DNA of 64,000 nucleotides from Aerococcus tenax (GTDB lineage Bacteria; Bacillota; Bacilli; Lactobacillales; Aerococcaceae). The first letter of the stretch is position 1. Every line of letters starts with the position of its first letter. A program made the position numbers and the translations under genes. Below the pieces are notes generated by a model. The model was not told where the DNA came from, did no database searches, and saw only the letters and a list, made by a program, of their open reading frames with translations. Positions 35,907-43,867 of this stretch are shown piece after piece. The stretch covers positions 868,001 to 932,000 of the forward strand of contig NZ_CP127382.2 in NCBI RefSeq assembly GCF_003286645.3, read 5' to 3'.

Positions 35907-36062
35907 TATAATAAGTAGGTAAAATTATTTAATAAGGTATATTTGAAGAGCTGGCCATGCTTGTGGCCTGTACTTCTTACCAATGCACTTGGCTGGTGCT
36001 CGTTTTTAAATAATTTTCTGGTTTTTGTTGAAAACGGTGGGCGAAAGCTCAGCGTTTTTTTT
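35907..36062 (+). ncRNA. Candidate small RNA ending at the intron insertion site
   Basis: Opposite-strand -10 TATAAT (35907-35912) without a good -35, then ~120 nt with stems GGCCATGCTTGTGGCC (35952-35967) and GCAC/GGTGC (35983-35998), ending in a terminator hairpin (36035-36054) and eight T. The group II intron begins four bases later. Confidence 0.35.
36035..36062 (+). terminator. Terminator immediately upstream of intron copy 1
   Basis: An 8-bp stem with GAAA tetraloop, CGGTGGGC/GCTCAGCG with one mismatch, followed by eight T. Confidence 0.7.
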
Positions 36063-36066
36063 GTTG

Positions 36067-37950
36067 GTGCGCCTGGCATGGGCGACAACTCGGTGGTGAA
36101 AGTCCACTACAGGCCTTTGCAGTAGGAACTGTTAGCCAATGACAAGGGTGTCCACCGTGAGGTGGAATCTGAAGGAAGTTGGAGGCAAATACTTGCACTG
36201 ACGTACAGAAACTTCATAAAGAAAGGCTGTCAAAAGATGGATGAGCTTGCCAGACAAAGTGAAGTCCAATACTGCACGAATCTGAGACAGTAGATGAAGC
36301 AGTGACATGAGTAGAAAGTTGTCGTTCTTACCCAGGGAGATCTCACAGACGGCGCAGGAGTCCCCTTATAAGAAGCCGGTCGAAAAAGGTTTACTGTGAG
36401 AAGTCAGCCGAAGTCATAGTAGTTTCCAGAGGAAACGAAGGACTGAACAATATCCATGTTTATTTAGATGGGAGGTAGCTCAATTATGGGAAAAGCAGAA
36501 AAGTTGCGGAAGCAACGCAGCCTACAGAGGAATAAGGTGGAACCTGAAAAGTATGTAGATGTGCTTAGTGGTAGAGCTATTGAATATATGAAAAGACATG
36601 ATGGGTCTCTAATGAGTCTCGTTGTCAGAGAAGAAAACCTCATGCGAGCAGCTCAATTAGTTCGTAAGAACAAAGGAGCAGCTGGTATTGATGGTGTTTC
36701 CGCAGAAGCTGCGGAAGCTGAAGTAAGAAAGTATCTTAGACCCTTACAACAGAAATTGATGAATGCAACATATAAACCTCAACCGGTCAAGCGGGTAGAA
36801 ATTCCCAAAGCCAATGGAGGAGTTCGTCGATTAGGTATTCCTGTGGTCAGGGATCGCATTGTTCAACAAGCCATTCGACAAGTGATTGAACCAATCATAG
36901 ATCCTCAACTATCACCTTATAGTCATGGCTTTCGTAAAGGCAAGAGTGCACATAGTGCACTGAAACAATGTGTCGACTATTACGAAACAGGCTATAAAGT
37001 TGTGGTTGATTGCGATCTAAAGAATTGTTTCGATAATTTTAATCAAGATAAAATGATTCATTACTTGGAACAAATGGTAAAAGATCCAGCGATATCACGT
37101 ATTCTTAGACGTTTTATGAGTGCAGGTGTTATTGATATGTCTGGTCAATTTATTGACAGTCATACGGGTACCCCTCAAGGGGGTGTTATTTCACCGCTTC
37201 TATGTAATGTTTATTTAAATGAATTGGATAGAGAATTAGAACGTCGTGGACATCGTTTTGTACGTTACGCAGATGACTTTGCGATTTTCGTCAAATCTAA
37301 GCGAGCAGGAGAACGTGTGCTAAAAAGTATTACTACTTACATTGAAAAAGATCTTCGATTAACCGTTAACCATGAGAAAAGTCAAGTGGGTTCGCCAACC
37401 CGTTTAAAATTCTTGGGTTGCCTTATCAAGCCTACCCGAAAGGGTTGTCGTTTTCGTCCGACGAATGAAGCGAAGAAGAAATTCAAAGCAAAGTTAAAAC
37501 GTCTGACAAGTCGAAAGCGACCAGGTACCTTTAAAACCATTGTAAAAGAGATCAACCAAGTCACACAAGGTTGGATCAACTATTTTGGAGTAGGCTATAT
37601 TAAAACCTATATTGAAGAGATAGAACAATGGTTAAACCATCGCCTAAGGCAACTCATTTTGAAGCGATGGAAAAACTGTCGAACGAAGATTATACGCCTC
37701 ATGCGGTTGGGATTGGATAGTGAAAGCGCGAAGCGTATTGCTTTCTCACGCAAGAAGTATTGGCGTCTATCCAAGACACCGGAGGTGCACTACGCTCTGA
37801 CAACAAAAAGACTCCGTCAGTGGGGATTAAAATCATTAACCCTCCTGGCGGAGTCTGCCTATTTAAGATATTGAACCGCCGTATACGGAACCGTACGTAC
37901 GGTGGTGTGAGAGGTCCTCTGTCCGACTAACGGACAGAGTCCTACTCGAT
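36067..37950 (+). mobile_element. Group II intron, copy 1 (IIC-like)
   Basis: 1,884 nt from GTGCG (the canonical 5' end) to an AT end. It encodes a reverse transcriptase and ends with domain V (around 37874-37912, CCGTACGTACGG stem) and domain VI with GTCCGACTAACGGAC holding the bulged branch-point A (about 37922-37936). It lies 4 nt after a terminator T-run, the target preference of group IIC introns. It sits within the island between Rha and the Cro-like region and appears identical to the copy at 58146. Confidence 0.9.
36486..37874 (+). CDS. Group II intron reverse transcriptase/maturase, copy 1
   Basis: 462 residues from the ATG at 36486 with GGAGGT upstream; an ATG 18 nt earlier overlaps the site. 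RT domains run from GAAGIDGVSAE (about 68) through the catalytic YADD (261-264), then the maturase X domain with GWINYFGVGY. There is no H-N-H endonuclease, as in IIC introns. It splices the intron RNA and copies it into new sites. Confidence 0.95.
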   Translation: MGKAEKLRKQRSLQRNKVEPEKYVDVLSGRAIEYMKRHDGSLMSLVVREENLMRAAQLVRKNKGAAGIDGVSAEAAEAEVRKYLRPLQQKLMNATYKPQPVKRVEIPKANGGVRRLGIPVVRDRIVQQAIRQVIEPIIDPQLSPYSHGFRKGKSAHSALKQCVDYYETGYKVVVDCDLKNCFDNFNQDKMIHYLEQMVKDPAISRILRRFMSAGVIDMSGQFIDSHTGTPQGGVISPLLCNVYLNELDRELERRGHRFVRYADDFAIFVKSKRAGERVLKSITTYIEKDLRLTVNHEKSQVGSPTRLKFLGCLIKPTRKGCRFRPTNEAKKKFKAKLKRLTSRKRPGTFKTIVKEINQVTQGWINYFGVGYIKTYIEEIEQWLNHRLRQLILKRWKNCRTKIIRLMRLGLDSESAKRIAFSRKKYWRLSKTPEVHYALTTKRLRQWGLKSLTLLAESAYLRY

Positions 37951-38091
37951 TGTTTTTAATGCCTACTAATATTGATAAAAAGGGGCTTTTTTATAAATAG
38001 ATAGGCCTAAGAGCCTACCAAAATGGAAAGTAAGCGATATTTTTCAAATTAGGGCTACTTTTCACTTACTAATAGGCTTAAATGCCCATTT
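37951..38091. other. Short non-coding stretch after intron copy 1
   Basis: AT-rich with short stems such as TAGGC/GCCTA (38004-38018). No gene seen. Confidence 0.4.
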
Positions 38092-38292
38092 TTATAAAAT
38101 ATTGCCATCTGTGTAGATCTCAAAGGCATGTTCTGGCCAATGCTTTTGGATATAAGTTAGATAGCCATACTGTGCCTCCTGTCGGGTAATTCGGGAATGT
38201 TGAAGTAAATCTAATTCCCGGTTGTAGCGCTCACTTAGCATTTTGTTGTCTTTGTCACTTAAAAATTCAAAGTTTAATTTTTCTGAAAACAT
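38092..38292 (-). CDS. Small protein of unknown function
   Basis: 66 residues from the ATG at 38292, with AAGGAG 9 nt upstream; an in-frame ATG at 38328 has no clear site. Helical, charged, with HSRITRQEAQYGYLTYIQKH near the middle and an aromatic C-terminus. It is second after the Cro-like gene in the leftward early region, so an early regulator or derepression target is possible. No family recognised. Confidence 0.55.
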   Translation of the reverse strand: MFSEKLNFEFLSDKDNKMLSERYNRELDLLQHSRITRQEAQYGYLTYIQKHWPEHAFEIYTDGNIL

Positions 38293-38334
38293 GGTTATGT
38301 TCTCCTTGTCTTTAATGTCTTCATTCACTCCTAT

Positions 38335-38366
38335 AAGCCCCGTTGGCGTGGGTTTATTTTTTATTG
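38335..38366 (+). terminator. Opposite-strand hairpin with T-run, repeated sequence
   Basis: AAGCCCCGTTGGCGTGGGT (38335-38353) folds as ATAAGCCC/GGGTTTAT and is followed by a T-run. The same 19 nt recur at 39562-39580 before the integrase, there without a T-run. Confidence 0.5.
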
Positions 38367-38400
38367 ACTTATAGAATTTCTGATTAACTGTAAATTTATG

Positions 38401-38417
38401 CGTAAAAATTCGTAAAT
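38401..38417. promoter_or_regulatory. Repressor operator copy 1
   Basis: CGTAAAAATTCGTAAAT, identical to 38657-38673. It lies just beyond the stop of the Cro-like gene, upstream of the next leftward gene. Confidence 0.6.
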
Positions 38418-38418
38418 A

Positions 38419-38625
38419 TTAATTAAAAAAAATTGATTCAACTGTTATAGTAGGATCCTTGGTGGAAACTACCTTAGTAAATTTTTCCATTTCGCTTTTT
38501 TTAAATTCAGATAATCCCCTTTCTTTTCGACTATAAGCATCAAGTGATAGATCAAGATACTTCGCCATTTGAGATTGGTTCATATTCATAGATTTTCTGT
38601 AAGCGGAAACTTTATTAATTTTCAT
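38419..38625 (-). CDS. Small Cro/C1-type helix-turn-helix protein
   Basis: 68 residues from the ATG at 38625 with GAAAGGAG upstream. The HTH covers most of the protein: VSAYRKSMNMNQSQMAKYLD then SLDAYSRKERG. It is divergent from the Stl-like repressor and shares an operator region with it, so it is the likely early switch protein (Str/Cro role) of the island. Confidence 0.78.
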   Translation of the reverse strand: MKINKVSAYRKSMNMNQSQMAKYLDLSLDAYSRKERGLSEFKKSEMEKFTKVVSTKDPTITVESIFFN

Positions 38626-38656
38626 TTGATCAACTCCTTTCGCTAAAAATATATCA

Positions 38657-38688
38657 CGTAAAAATTCGTAAATCAAGTATTTTTTACG
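38657..38688. promoter_or_regulatory. Divergent operator region between Cro-like and repressor genes
   Basis: CGTAAAAATTCGTAAAT (38657-38673) followed by an inverted half-site TTTTTACG (38681-38688). The first 17 nt recur exactly at 38401-38417. The repressor probably acts here and at the second copy. Confidence 0.65.
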
Positions 38689-38736
38689 TTTTTTTACTAG
38701 TTATTATGCTATTATATATTTTAAAGAGGTGAAACA

Positions 38737-39531
38737 ATGGACATCAATAAAGATAAAGTAGGAAAGCGCATAAAAAAAATTCGTACTGATCGCGGATGGT
38801 CTTTAGAAGTTTATGGCGAAAAAATTGAAGATCCTCCTGTTAAACCTGGAATAATTTCAAGGTGGGAGAACGGCAAATCGTTGCCAAATAATCAGCGTAT
38901 TAAAGCCATAGCAGACATTGGCGGTATCACGGTAGATGAGCTATTACATGGAAATCAAAAAGACCGATTATTTAACCTTTTGTGTAGTGCGATAGATGAG
39001 AATTCAGAACTCTATTCTATAGCTCTTATAGATAAGATAATTAAATTTTTGAATTTTTATGATAATTTGATAGACAAAATGCTTTCAATAGGTGACTCTG
39101 AAACGTCTTCCAAAATTGAAGAACAAGCGATAATCAGCTTTTTTCATAATAACTTAGATAACTTTATAAAATACACAAAAGATTTAGGTTTTAATTTAAA
39201 TTTTGATCAGCCAGAACAAATAATTAACAAATTTATACGCTATGTTGATTTAGCTAGTATGAGGGCAAAAGAAACATATGAGGGAGCAGAAGCGGTAATT
39301 CAGAATGCTTTAGAGTCCATTAATCCTTATTTGTACACAAAAGATACTTTTGAGGAATTTATTAATGATGAGGACTACATTAAATGGTTTAAAAATAAAA
39401 GTGAAGCTGCCGAAAAATATTTCATATCTAAACTATACGAAAATGTTCAAGAAACAGTTATTGAAGTGGGAAAGAAATATTGGGACTATAGGATAGATAT
39501 TATGAACGATGAAGAAGATCAAAAAGAATAG
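38737..39531 (+). CDS. XRE-family repressor, Stl-like master regulator of the island
   Basis: 264 residues. An N-terminal HTH (about 8-65: KRIKKIRTDRGWSLEVYGEK, then IISRWENGKSLPNNQRIKAI) is joined to a ~190-residue helical domain without a LexA/CI-type protease motif. That matches Stl repressors of SaPIs, which are released by binding a helper-phage protein and not by RecA-driven cleavage. AAAGAGGTG precedes the ATG. It is cotranscribed with or followed by the integrase on the same strand. Confidence 0.8.
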   Translation: MDINKDKVGKRIKKIRTDRGWSLEVYGEKIEDPPVKPGIISRWENGKSLPNNQRIKAIADIGGITVDELLHGNQKDRLFNLLCSAIDENSELYSIALIDKIIKFLNFYDNLIDKMLSIGDSETSSKIEEQAIISFFHNNLDNFIKYTKDLGFNLNFDQPEQIINKFIRYVDLASMRAKETYEGAEAVIQNALESINPYLYTKDTFEEFINDEDYIKWFKNKSEAAEKYFISKLYENVQETVIEVGKKYWDYRIDIMNDEEDQKE

Positions 39532-39601
39532 CCACTAACTGACAAATTCATTCTTTTCTACAAGCCCCGTTGGCGTGGGTGCTGGGAAAGGATTATCTAT
39601 C

Positions 39602-40750
39602 ATGATTAAACAATATACCAATAGTAAAGGCACATTTTGGGAGGTACGGCACTACCTCGGTAAGGACAGCGAAACTAATAAAGACGTTCGGTTGAGTAAA
39701 AGGGGATTCAAAACAAAAAAGCAAGCCCAGGACTACCTCAAACAAGAACAATACAAGTTTGATAGTGGCCTGAGCTCGCCTATTGATAAAAATCTTACTG
39801 TTAACCAATTATATCAAGAATGGCTTGAACAGTATAGATTGGACGTTGAAGAAAGTACGCTAAGAAATACTGAGACCTATTTTAAATTGCATATTCTCCC
39901 GGCTTTTGGTGATATAAAAATCAATCAACTAAAGACTTCTACCATTCAAAAAGAAGTTAATGTTTGGTATCGAAAATTTCAAAAGCACAGAAAAATTTTT
40001 AATTACTTAAAACGTCTTTTGAATTATGGGATTAACATGCGGTATTTAACGGTAAATCCATGCGACACGGTCATTATACCTAAGAAAAAGCTTTCTTATA
40101 ATTGTCCAACTCGTGATAGGGATTTCTATACCAAAGAAGAGCTGTCTATGATTATGTTAGCCTTAGAAGAAAAAGCCCCCTTAAAATGGCTTTGCTTCTT
40201 TCGTCTGCTTGCCTATGCTGGTTTAAGACGTGGGGAGGCTTTAGGGCTTCAATGGCAAGATATAAGCTTTAAGGAGTGCACAATTTCCGTTAAAAGAGCA
40301 CTAAAACGTCGCAAACAAGGTTTATATATTGGCGCTACTAAAAACAAACCTAGTGTAAGGACAATAGACATTGACCAAGAAACGCTGGCTATCCTCAAAA
40401 AGTGGCGCACCAGTCAACAAGAATACTTTTTAAAGCTAGGTTACAATATACTTGATTCTAAAACGTTCCTTTTTAGAAAAGAAAAGAAGAATTTTCCCAT
40501 TAGTGATTCTTCACCTAGAAACTTTTTCTTTAAATTTTGTCAAAAAAATGGCCTGCCCTATGTTAATATTCACGGATTTAGGCATACCCATTGTTCTTTA
40601 CTTTTTGAAGCAGGTGTTAGCATGAATGATGTCAAGGATCGCCTTGGCCATGGGGACATTCAAACAACAATGAATGTTTATGCCCATGTGACTCCTACCG
40701 CTAGAAAAGAAGCTTCTCAAAGGTTTGCTAAATTCATGGAAATTAGGTAG
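39602..40750 (+). CDS. int: Site-specific tyrosine integrase
   Basis: 382 residues from the ATG at 39602 (GGAAAGGAT upstream); an earlier in-frame start at 39575 falls within a repeated hairpin. An N-terminal AP2-like arm-binding domain, a SAM-like core-binding domain (about 65-150) and a catalytic domain with Arg in GLRRGEALGLQW, HGFRHTHCSLLF (H-x-x-R) and the nucleophile in MNVYAHVT. It lies 90 bp from attR and should recombine attP with the tRNA-Leu 3' end. Confidence 0.95.
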   Translation: MIKQYTNSKGTFWEVRHYLGKDSETNKDVRLSKRGFKTKKQAQDYLKQEQYKFDSGLSSPIDKNLTVNQLYQEWLEQYRLDVEESTLRNTETYFKLHILPAFGDIKINQLKTSTIQKEVNVWYRKFQKHRKIFNYLKRLLNYGINMRYLTVNPCDTVIIPKKKLSYNCPTRDRDFYTKEELSMIMLALEEKAPLKWLCFFRLLAYAGLRRGEALGLQWQDISFKECTISVKRALKRRKQGLYIGATKNKPSVRTIDIDQETLAILKKWRTSQQEYFLKLGYNILDSKTFLFRKEKKNFPISDSSPRNFFFKFCQKNGLPYVNIHGFRHTHCSLLFEAGVSMNDVKDRLGHGDIQTTMNVYAHVTPTARKEASQRFAKFMEIR

Positions 40751-40821
40751 ATCGTACAAATATCGTACAAGCAAGAGAAATATAGTGTCTATTAATTGCT
40801 AAAAACATTGATATAACAGCA
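40751..40821. repeat. Right-end integrase/Xis arm-type repeats
   Basis: Paired TCGTACAA (40752-40759, 40763-40770) and TTGATATAACAGCA (40808-40821), the same elements as at 25370-25451. Confidence 0.6.
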
Positions 40822-40839
40822 ATTTTAAGAGAAATTAAC

Positions 40840-40867
40840 TTCAAGTCCTCTTGGCCGCATAGAATAT
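40840..40867. repeat. attR core
   Basis: 28 bp identical to 25311-25338, duplicating the tRNA-Leu 3' end. Confidence 0.92.
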
Positions 40868-40907
40868 TTTAAAAGCATGCCAAAAGGCTTATAGAAGTAA
40901 ATGATTG

Positions 40908-40931
40908 AGCGGTCGAAGGACCGCTTTTTTT
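40908..40931 (+). terminator. Original tRNA-Leu terminator beyond attR
   Basis: AGCGGTC (40908-40914) pairs with GACCGCT (40919-40925) followed by a T-run. It is separated from its tRNA by the island. Confidence 0.8.
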
Positions 40932-41173
40932 ATTGCTTTCTATCCCGCTTTTAAACCTATTTATCTATTGAGCTTTCAAACACCTGCTAGTAGCTTTTAT
41001 GTTAGATTACGCTCTTTTTTAATACTTGGAAAGAAAATATAAGAACTGAGTTAAAGAAACTAAGTTTAAGCTAGTAAAAGTGTTTGGATAGCAGCTTTAC
41101 TTTGAAAATCTTAGTGAGATAGGGTAAGATTAAAGCATATATAAATGTAGCAAATATAGAAGGGATGGAAGCA

Positions 41174-41554
41174 ATGAAAGTTGATCATACTTGTGTGCGG
41201 GTGAAGGATTTAGAATCCTCAATTGCTTTTTATCAAGAAGCTTTCGGATTTGAAGTGGTTGATAAAAAGGATTTTCCGGATAATGAATTTACCTTATGTT
41301 ATATGGCCTTACCAGGCTCCAGCTGGCGTTTAGAATTGACCTATAACTATGACAGTGATGGTTATGATCTTGGGAATGGCTATGGACATATTGGCTTATT
41401 AGTTGATGACGTCAAAGCTATTCATGACCAACATGAAGAAAAAGGTTACGAATTGACTGATATTTCTGGCTTACCTGGAATGGATCCTTTCTACTATTTT
41501 GTGACTGATCCTGATGGGTATAAAATTGAAGTGATTCAGGATGGAGTCTTATAG
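41174..41554 (+). CDS. Glyoxalase/VOC-family protein (lactoylglutathione lyase-like)
   Basis: 126 residues from the ATG at 41174, with AGAAGGG at a suitable spacing; the ATG at 41165 overlaps that site. Two VOC halves carry metal-ligand candidates: His4 in DHTCVRVKDLE, Glu in RLELTYN, His in GYGHIGLLV and Glu in YKIEVIQ. That is the glyoxalase I set, so methylglyoxal detoxification is likely; related VOC enzymes cannot be excluded. Confidence 0.85.
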   Translation: MKVDHTCVRVKDLESSIAFYQEAFGFEVVDKKDFPDNEFTLCYMALPGSSWRLELTYNYDSDGYDLGNGYGHIGLLVDDVKAIHDQHEEKGYELTDISGLPGMDPFYYFVTDPDGYKIEVIQDGVL

Positions 41555-41586
41555 ACGATTTAAATAAATTCCTTGTTTAATAGGAT

Positions 41587-41779
41587 ACTCTATGATAGAC
41601 TTATTTCATGCGATGAATCGACATCAACATGGCATAAGATAAGTCCATGTAGTGTTATAGAGAGTACACGGTTTATTGTTTAAACCACTACAGGAAGTAG
41701 GTACTTGGTTAATGAGTGATGTGAACACTGATTAACCCTTAGTCTAGGGAAGGCGAGGAGAAATCTCCTCGCCTTTTTT
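41587..41779 (+). promoter_or_regulatory. Structured leader RNA with terminator ahead of the glycogen operon
   Basis: A long-range stem ACTCTAT (41587-41593) with ATAGAGAGT (41657-41665) encloses GACTTAT/ATAAGTC (41598-41604 with 41639-41645). It is followed by GGTTTA/TAAACC (41670-41686) and GGTTAAT/ATTAACC (41707-41713 with 41731-41737), then a perfect 11-bp terminator (41750-41760 with 41765-41775) and T-run, 25 nt before glgB. No known riboswitch class recognised. Confidence 0.6.
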
Positions 41780-41804
41780 GTATAGAAAGATAGGGGTGAG
41801 ATAG

Positions 41805-43793
41805 ATGTCTAATCAAGAATTAAGTATAAAAAATATTGAAGACAATATGTATTTCTTTAATAAAGGAAAACATTATCATGCTTATCGCTTCTTAGGAGCC
41901 CATAAAATGGCTTCATCTCCTCAAGACGGTTATCGCTTTACCACTTGGGCTCCCCAGGCCAAATCAGTGGCGATTGAAGGCGATTTTAACCAGTGGCAGC
42001 CGCAAGCGCTAGAACGAGTCGGAGAAACTGGTGCTTGGACAACAGTTATTAAGGAAGCTGCTGAGTGGGATTTATACAAATTTGTCATTGAAGGGCGGGA
42101 TGGATTGGTTAAAGAAAAACAAGACCCTTTTGCCTTTGCTAGTGAGGTCCCACCTAAAACTGCTTCAGTTATCCAGGATCCCACGAATTATAGCTGGAAT
42201 GATGAAAAATGGCTCCAAACTAGGCGGCAAAAAAATCTTTACCAGAGCCCGATTAATATCTATGAAGTCCATCAGTCCTCTTGGCAACGTCATGCGGATG
42301 GTAGGGCTTATAGTTTCGATGATTTACGCAAGGAGTTAATTCCCTACGTTAAGGAAATGGGCTATACCCATATTGAATTTATGCCGCTGACCGAACATCC
42401 ACTTGAAGCCTCATGGGGCTACCAAGTCAGTGGTTATTACTCCATTGCTGGCCGTTATGGACATGACTTTGATCCACTAAAACGTTTTGTGGATGCAGCT
42501 CATCAAGCAGGAATTGGAGTCATCATGGATTGGGTACCTGGTCATTTTGTGATTAATGATGATGCCATGGCTAACTTTGATGGTGGGCCGACTTTTGAAT
42601 ATAGTGATCCCAGGCGAGCTAAGAACATTCGTTGGGGAACCCTGAATTTTGACTTAGGAAAAAATCAAGTCCAAAGTTTTCTCATATCCAATGCTATCTA
42701 TTGGCTAGAAGAGTTTCATTTTGATGGCTTACGGGTGGACGCGGTTTCTAACATGCTTTATCTTGACTACGATGAAGGGGACTGGACACCTAATATTTAT
42801 GGTAATAATGTCAATTTAGAAGGAGTCGATTTTATACGCCGCTTGAATAAAGAAATTTTCCTGCGTGACCCCTCATATTTAATGATTGCTGAGGAAAGTA
42901 CTGCTTGGCCAGGAGTCACCCAGTCGATTGACCAAGGTGGTCTTGGCTTTAATTTCAAGTGGAACATGGGCTGGATGAATGATACGCTCAAATTCTTTAA
43001 GCTTGACCCACTCTCGCGCTCCTACAATTATCGGTTAATTACCTTCACCTTCATGTATATGTTTGATGAAAACTTTATTCTGCCTTTTTCCCATGATGAG
43101 GTCGTCCATGGAAAAGAATCCTTACTAGGGAAGATGCCAGGGGATAACCGTTACCGTCAATTTGCTAATTTGCGGTTAATGGAAGGTTATCGGATGGTAT
43201 ATCCCGGGAAGAAATTAAGTTTTATGGGCAATGAAATTGGTCAATTTTTAGAATGGCGTTTCTATGAAGGCTTAGAATGGGAGACCTTGTCCAGGGAATA
43301 TAATTTGGAGTTTCAAGATTACATTTCCACATTAAATCAGTTATACTTAAGTGAGAAAGCGCTTCATCACTATGATTTATCAGCTAAAGGCATCATTTTT
43401 CTTGAGGCAGATAATCCTGATGAAAGCATTGTGGCTTTCATCCGCAAAGGGGAAGAATTAAGTGATTGTGTCATCTGTATATTTAATTTTACCCCAGTTG
43501 AACGCCACAATTATCGACTGGGTGTGCCTTTGCCAGGCAGTTACCGAATATTATTAAATAGTGAAATGAAAGAATTTGGCGGTAACTGGCTTTACCAGAA
43601 AGAGATCTTCCAGACCGAAGACAAAGCACACCAAAAACAAGACTATTCAATTGAACTTGTTCTGCCGAGTCTATCACTTTTACTACTAGTACCAGACACC
43701 ATTGATGAAGAAGCTTTGGCCAAATTGCAAGCGAAAGCAGCCAAAGGCAATAGTCAGCAAACAAGTAATCAATTAAGTAAATTCAATTCCTAG
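41805..43793 (+). CDS. glgB: 1,4-alpha-glucan branching enzyme
   Basis: 662 residues. An N-terminal CBM48 domain (about 20-115), then a GH13 barrel with DGLRVDAVSNMLYLDY (nucleophile Asp), a later Glu in MIAEES, and the transition-state His-Asp pair in LPFSHDEVVHGK. It introduces alpha-1,6 branches into glycogen. First gene of glgB-glgC-glgD-glgA, preceded by AGGGGTGAG. The C-terminal ~30 residues are Lys/Gln/Ser-rich and unconserved. Confidence 0.96.
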   Translation: MSNQELSIKNIEDNMYFFNKGKHYHAYRFLGAHKMASSPQDGYRFTTWAPQAKSVAIEGDFNQWQPQALERVGETGAWTTVIKEAAEWDLYKFVIEGRDGLVKEKQDPFAFASEVPPKTASVIQDPTNYSWNDEKWLQTRRQKNLYQSPINIYEVHQSSWQRHADGRAYSFDDLRKELIPYVKEMGYTHIEFMPLTEHPLEASWGYQVSGYYSIAGRYGHDFDPLKRFVDAAHQAGIGVIMDWVPGHFVINDDAMANFDGGPTFEYSDPRRAKNIRWGTLNFDLGKNQVQSFLISNAIYWLEEFHFDGLRVDAVSNMLYLDYDEGDWTPNIYGNNVNLEGVDFIRRLNKEIFLRDPSYLMIAEESTAWPGVTQSIDQGGLGFNFKWNMGWMNDTLKFFKLDPLSRSYNYRLITFTFMYMFDENFILPFSHDEVVHGKESLLGKMPGDNRYRQFANLRLMEGYRMVYPGKKLSFMGNEIGQFLEWRFYEGLEWETLSREYNLEFQDYISTLNQLYLSEKALHHYDLSAKGIIFLEADNPDESIVAFIRKGEELSDCVICIFNFTPVERHNYRLGVPLPGSYRILLNSEMKEFGGNWLYQKEIFQTEDKAHQKQDYSIELVLPSLSLLLLVPDTIDEEALAKLQAKAAKGNSQQTSNQLSKFNS

Positions 43794-43867
43794 GCCGTAT
43801 AGTGCTGTAGAAGGCTGGGAAATAATTTTTATTTCAGAGAGGAGGGACGAGAGTAATCTCGTAATTT

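Larger units (their letters stand above)
25311..40867. mobile_element. Integrated phage-satellite-like island (PICI-like) in tRNA-Leu
   Basis: 15,557 bp bounded by identical 28-bp repeats (25311-25338 and 40840-40867), the left one being the tRNA 3' end. Content by strand: repressor and integrase rightward; Cro-like gene, Rha, TA pair, Xis-like protein, primase, SF3 helicase, origin, five paralogs, ArpU/RinA-like activator, two scaffold-like proteins and small proteins leftward. This divergent stl-int / str-xis-pri-rep-ori plan, the ~14 kb size without the intron, and the lack of phage structural, lysis and conjugation genes match phage-inducible chromosomal islands. No TerS was recognised. 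A heavily deleted prophage remains possible. Confidence 0.8.

Noticed and set aside
25311..40867. Integrative conjugative element
   Set aside because: No relaxase, coupling protein or type IV secretion genes; the replication and regulator genes are phage-like.
25311..40867. Complete prophage
   Set aside because: No large terminase, portal, capsid, tail, holin or lysin genes anywhere between the att sites.
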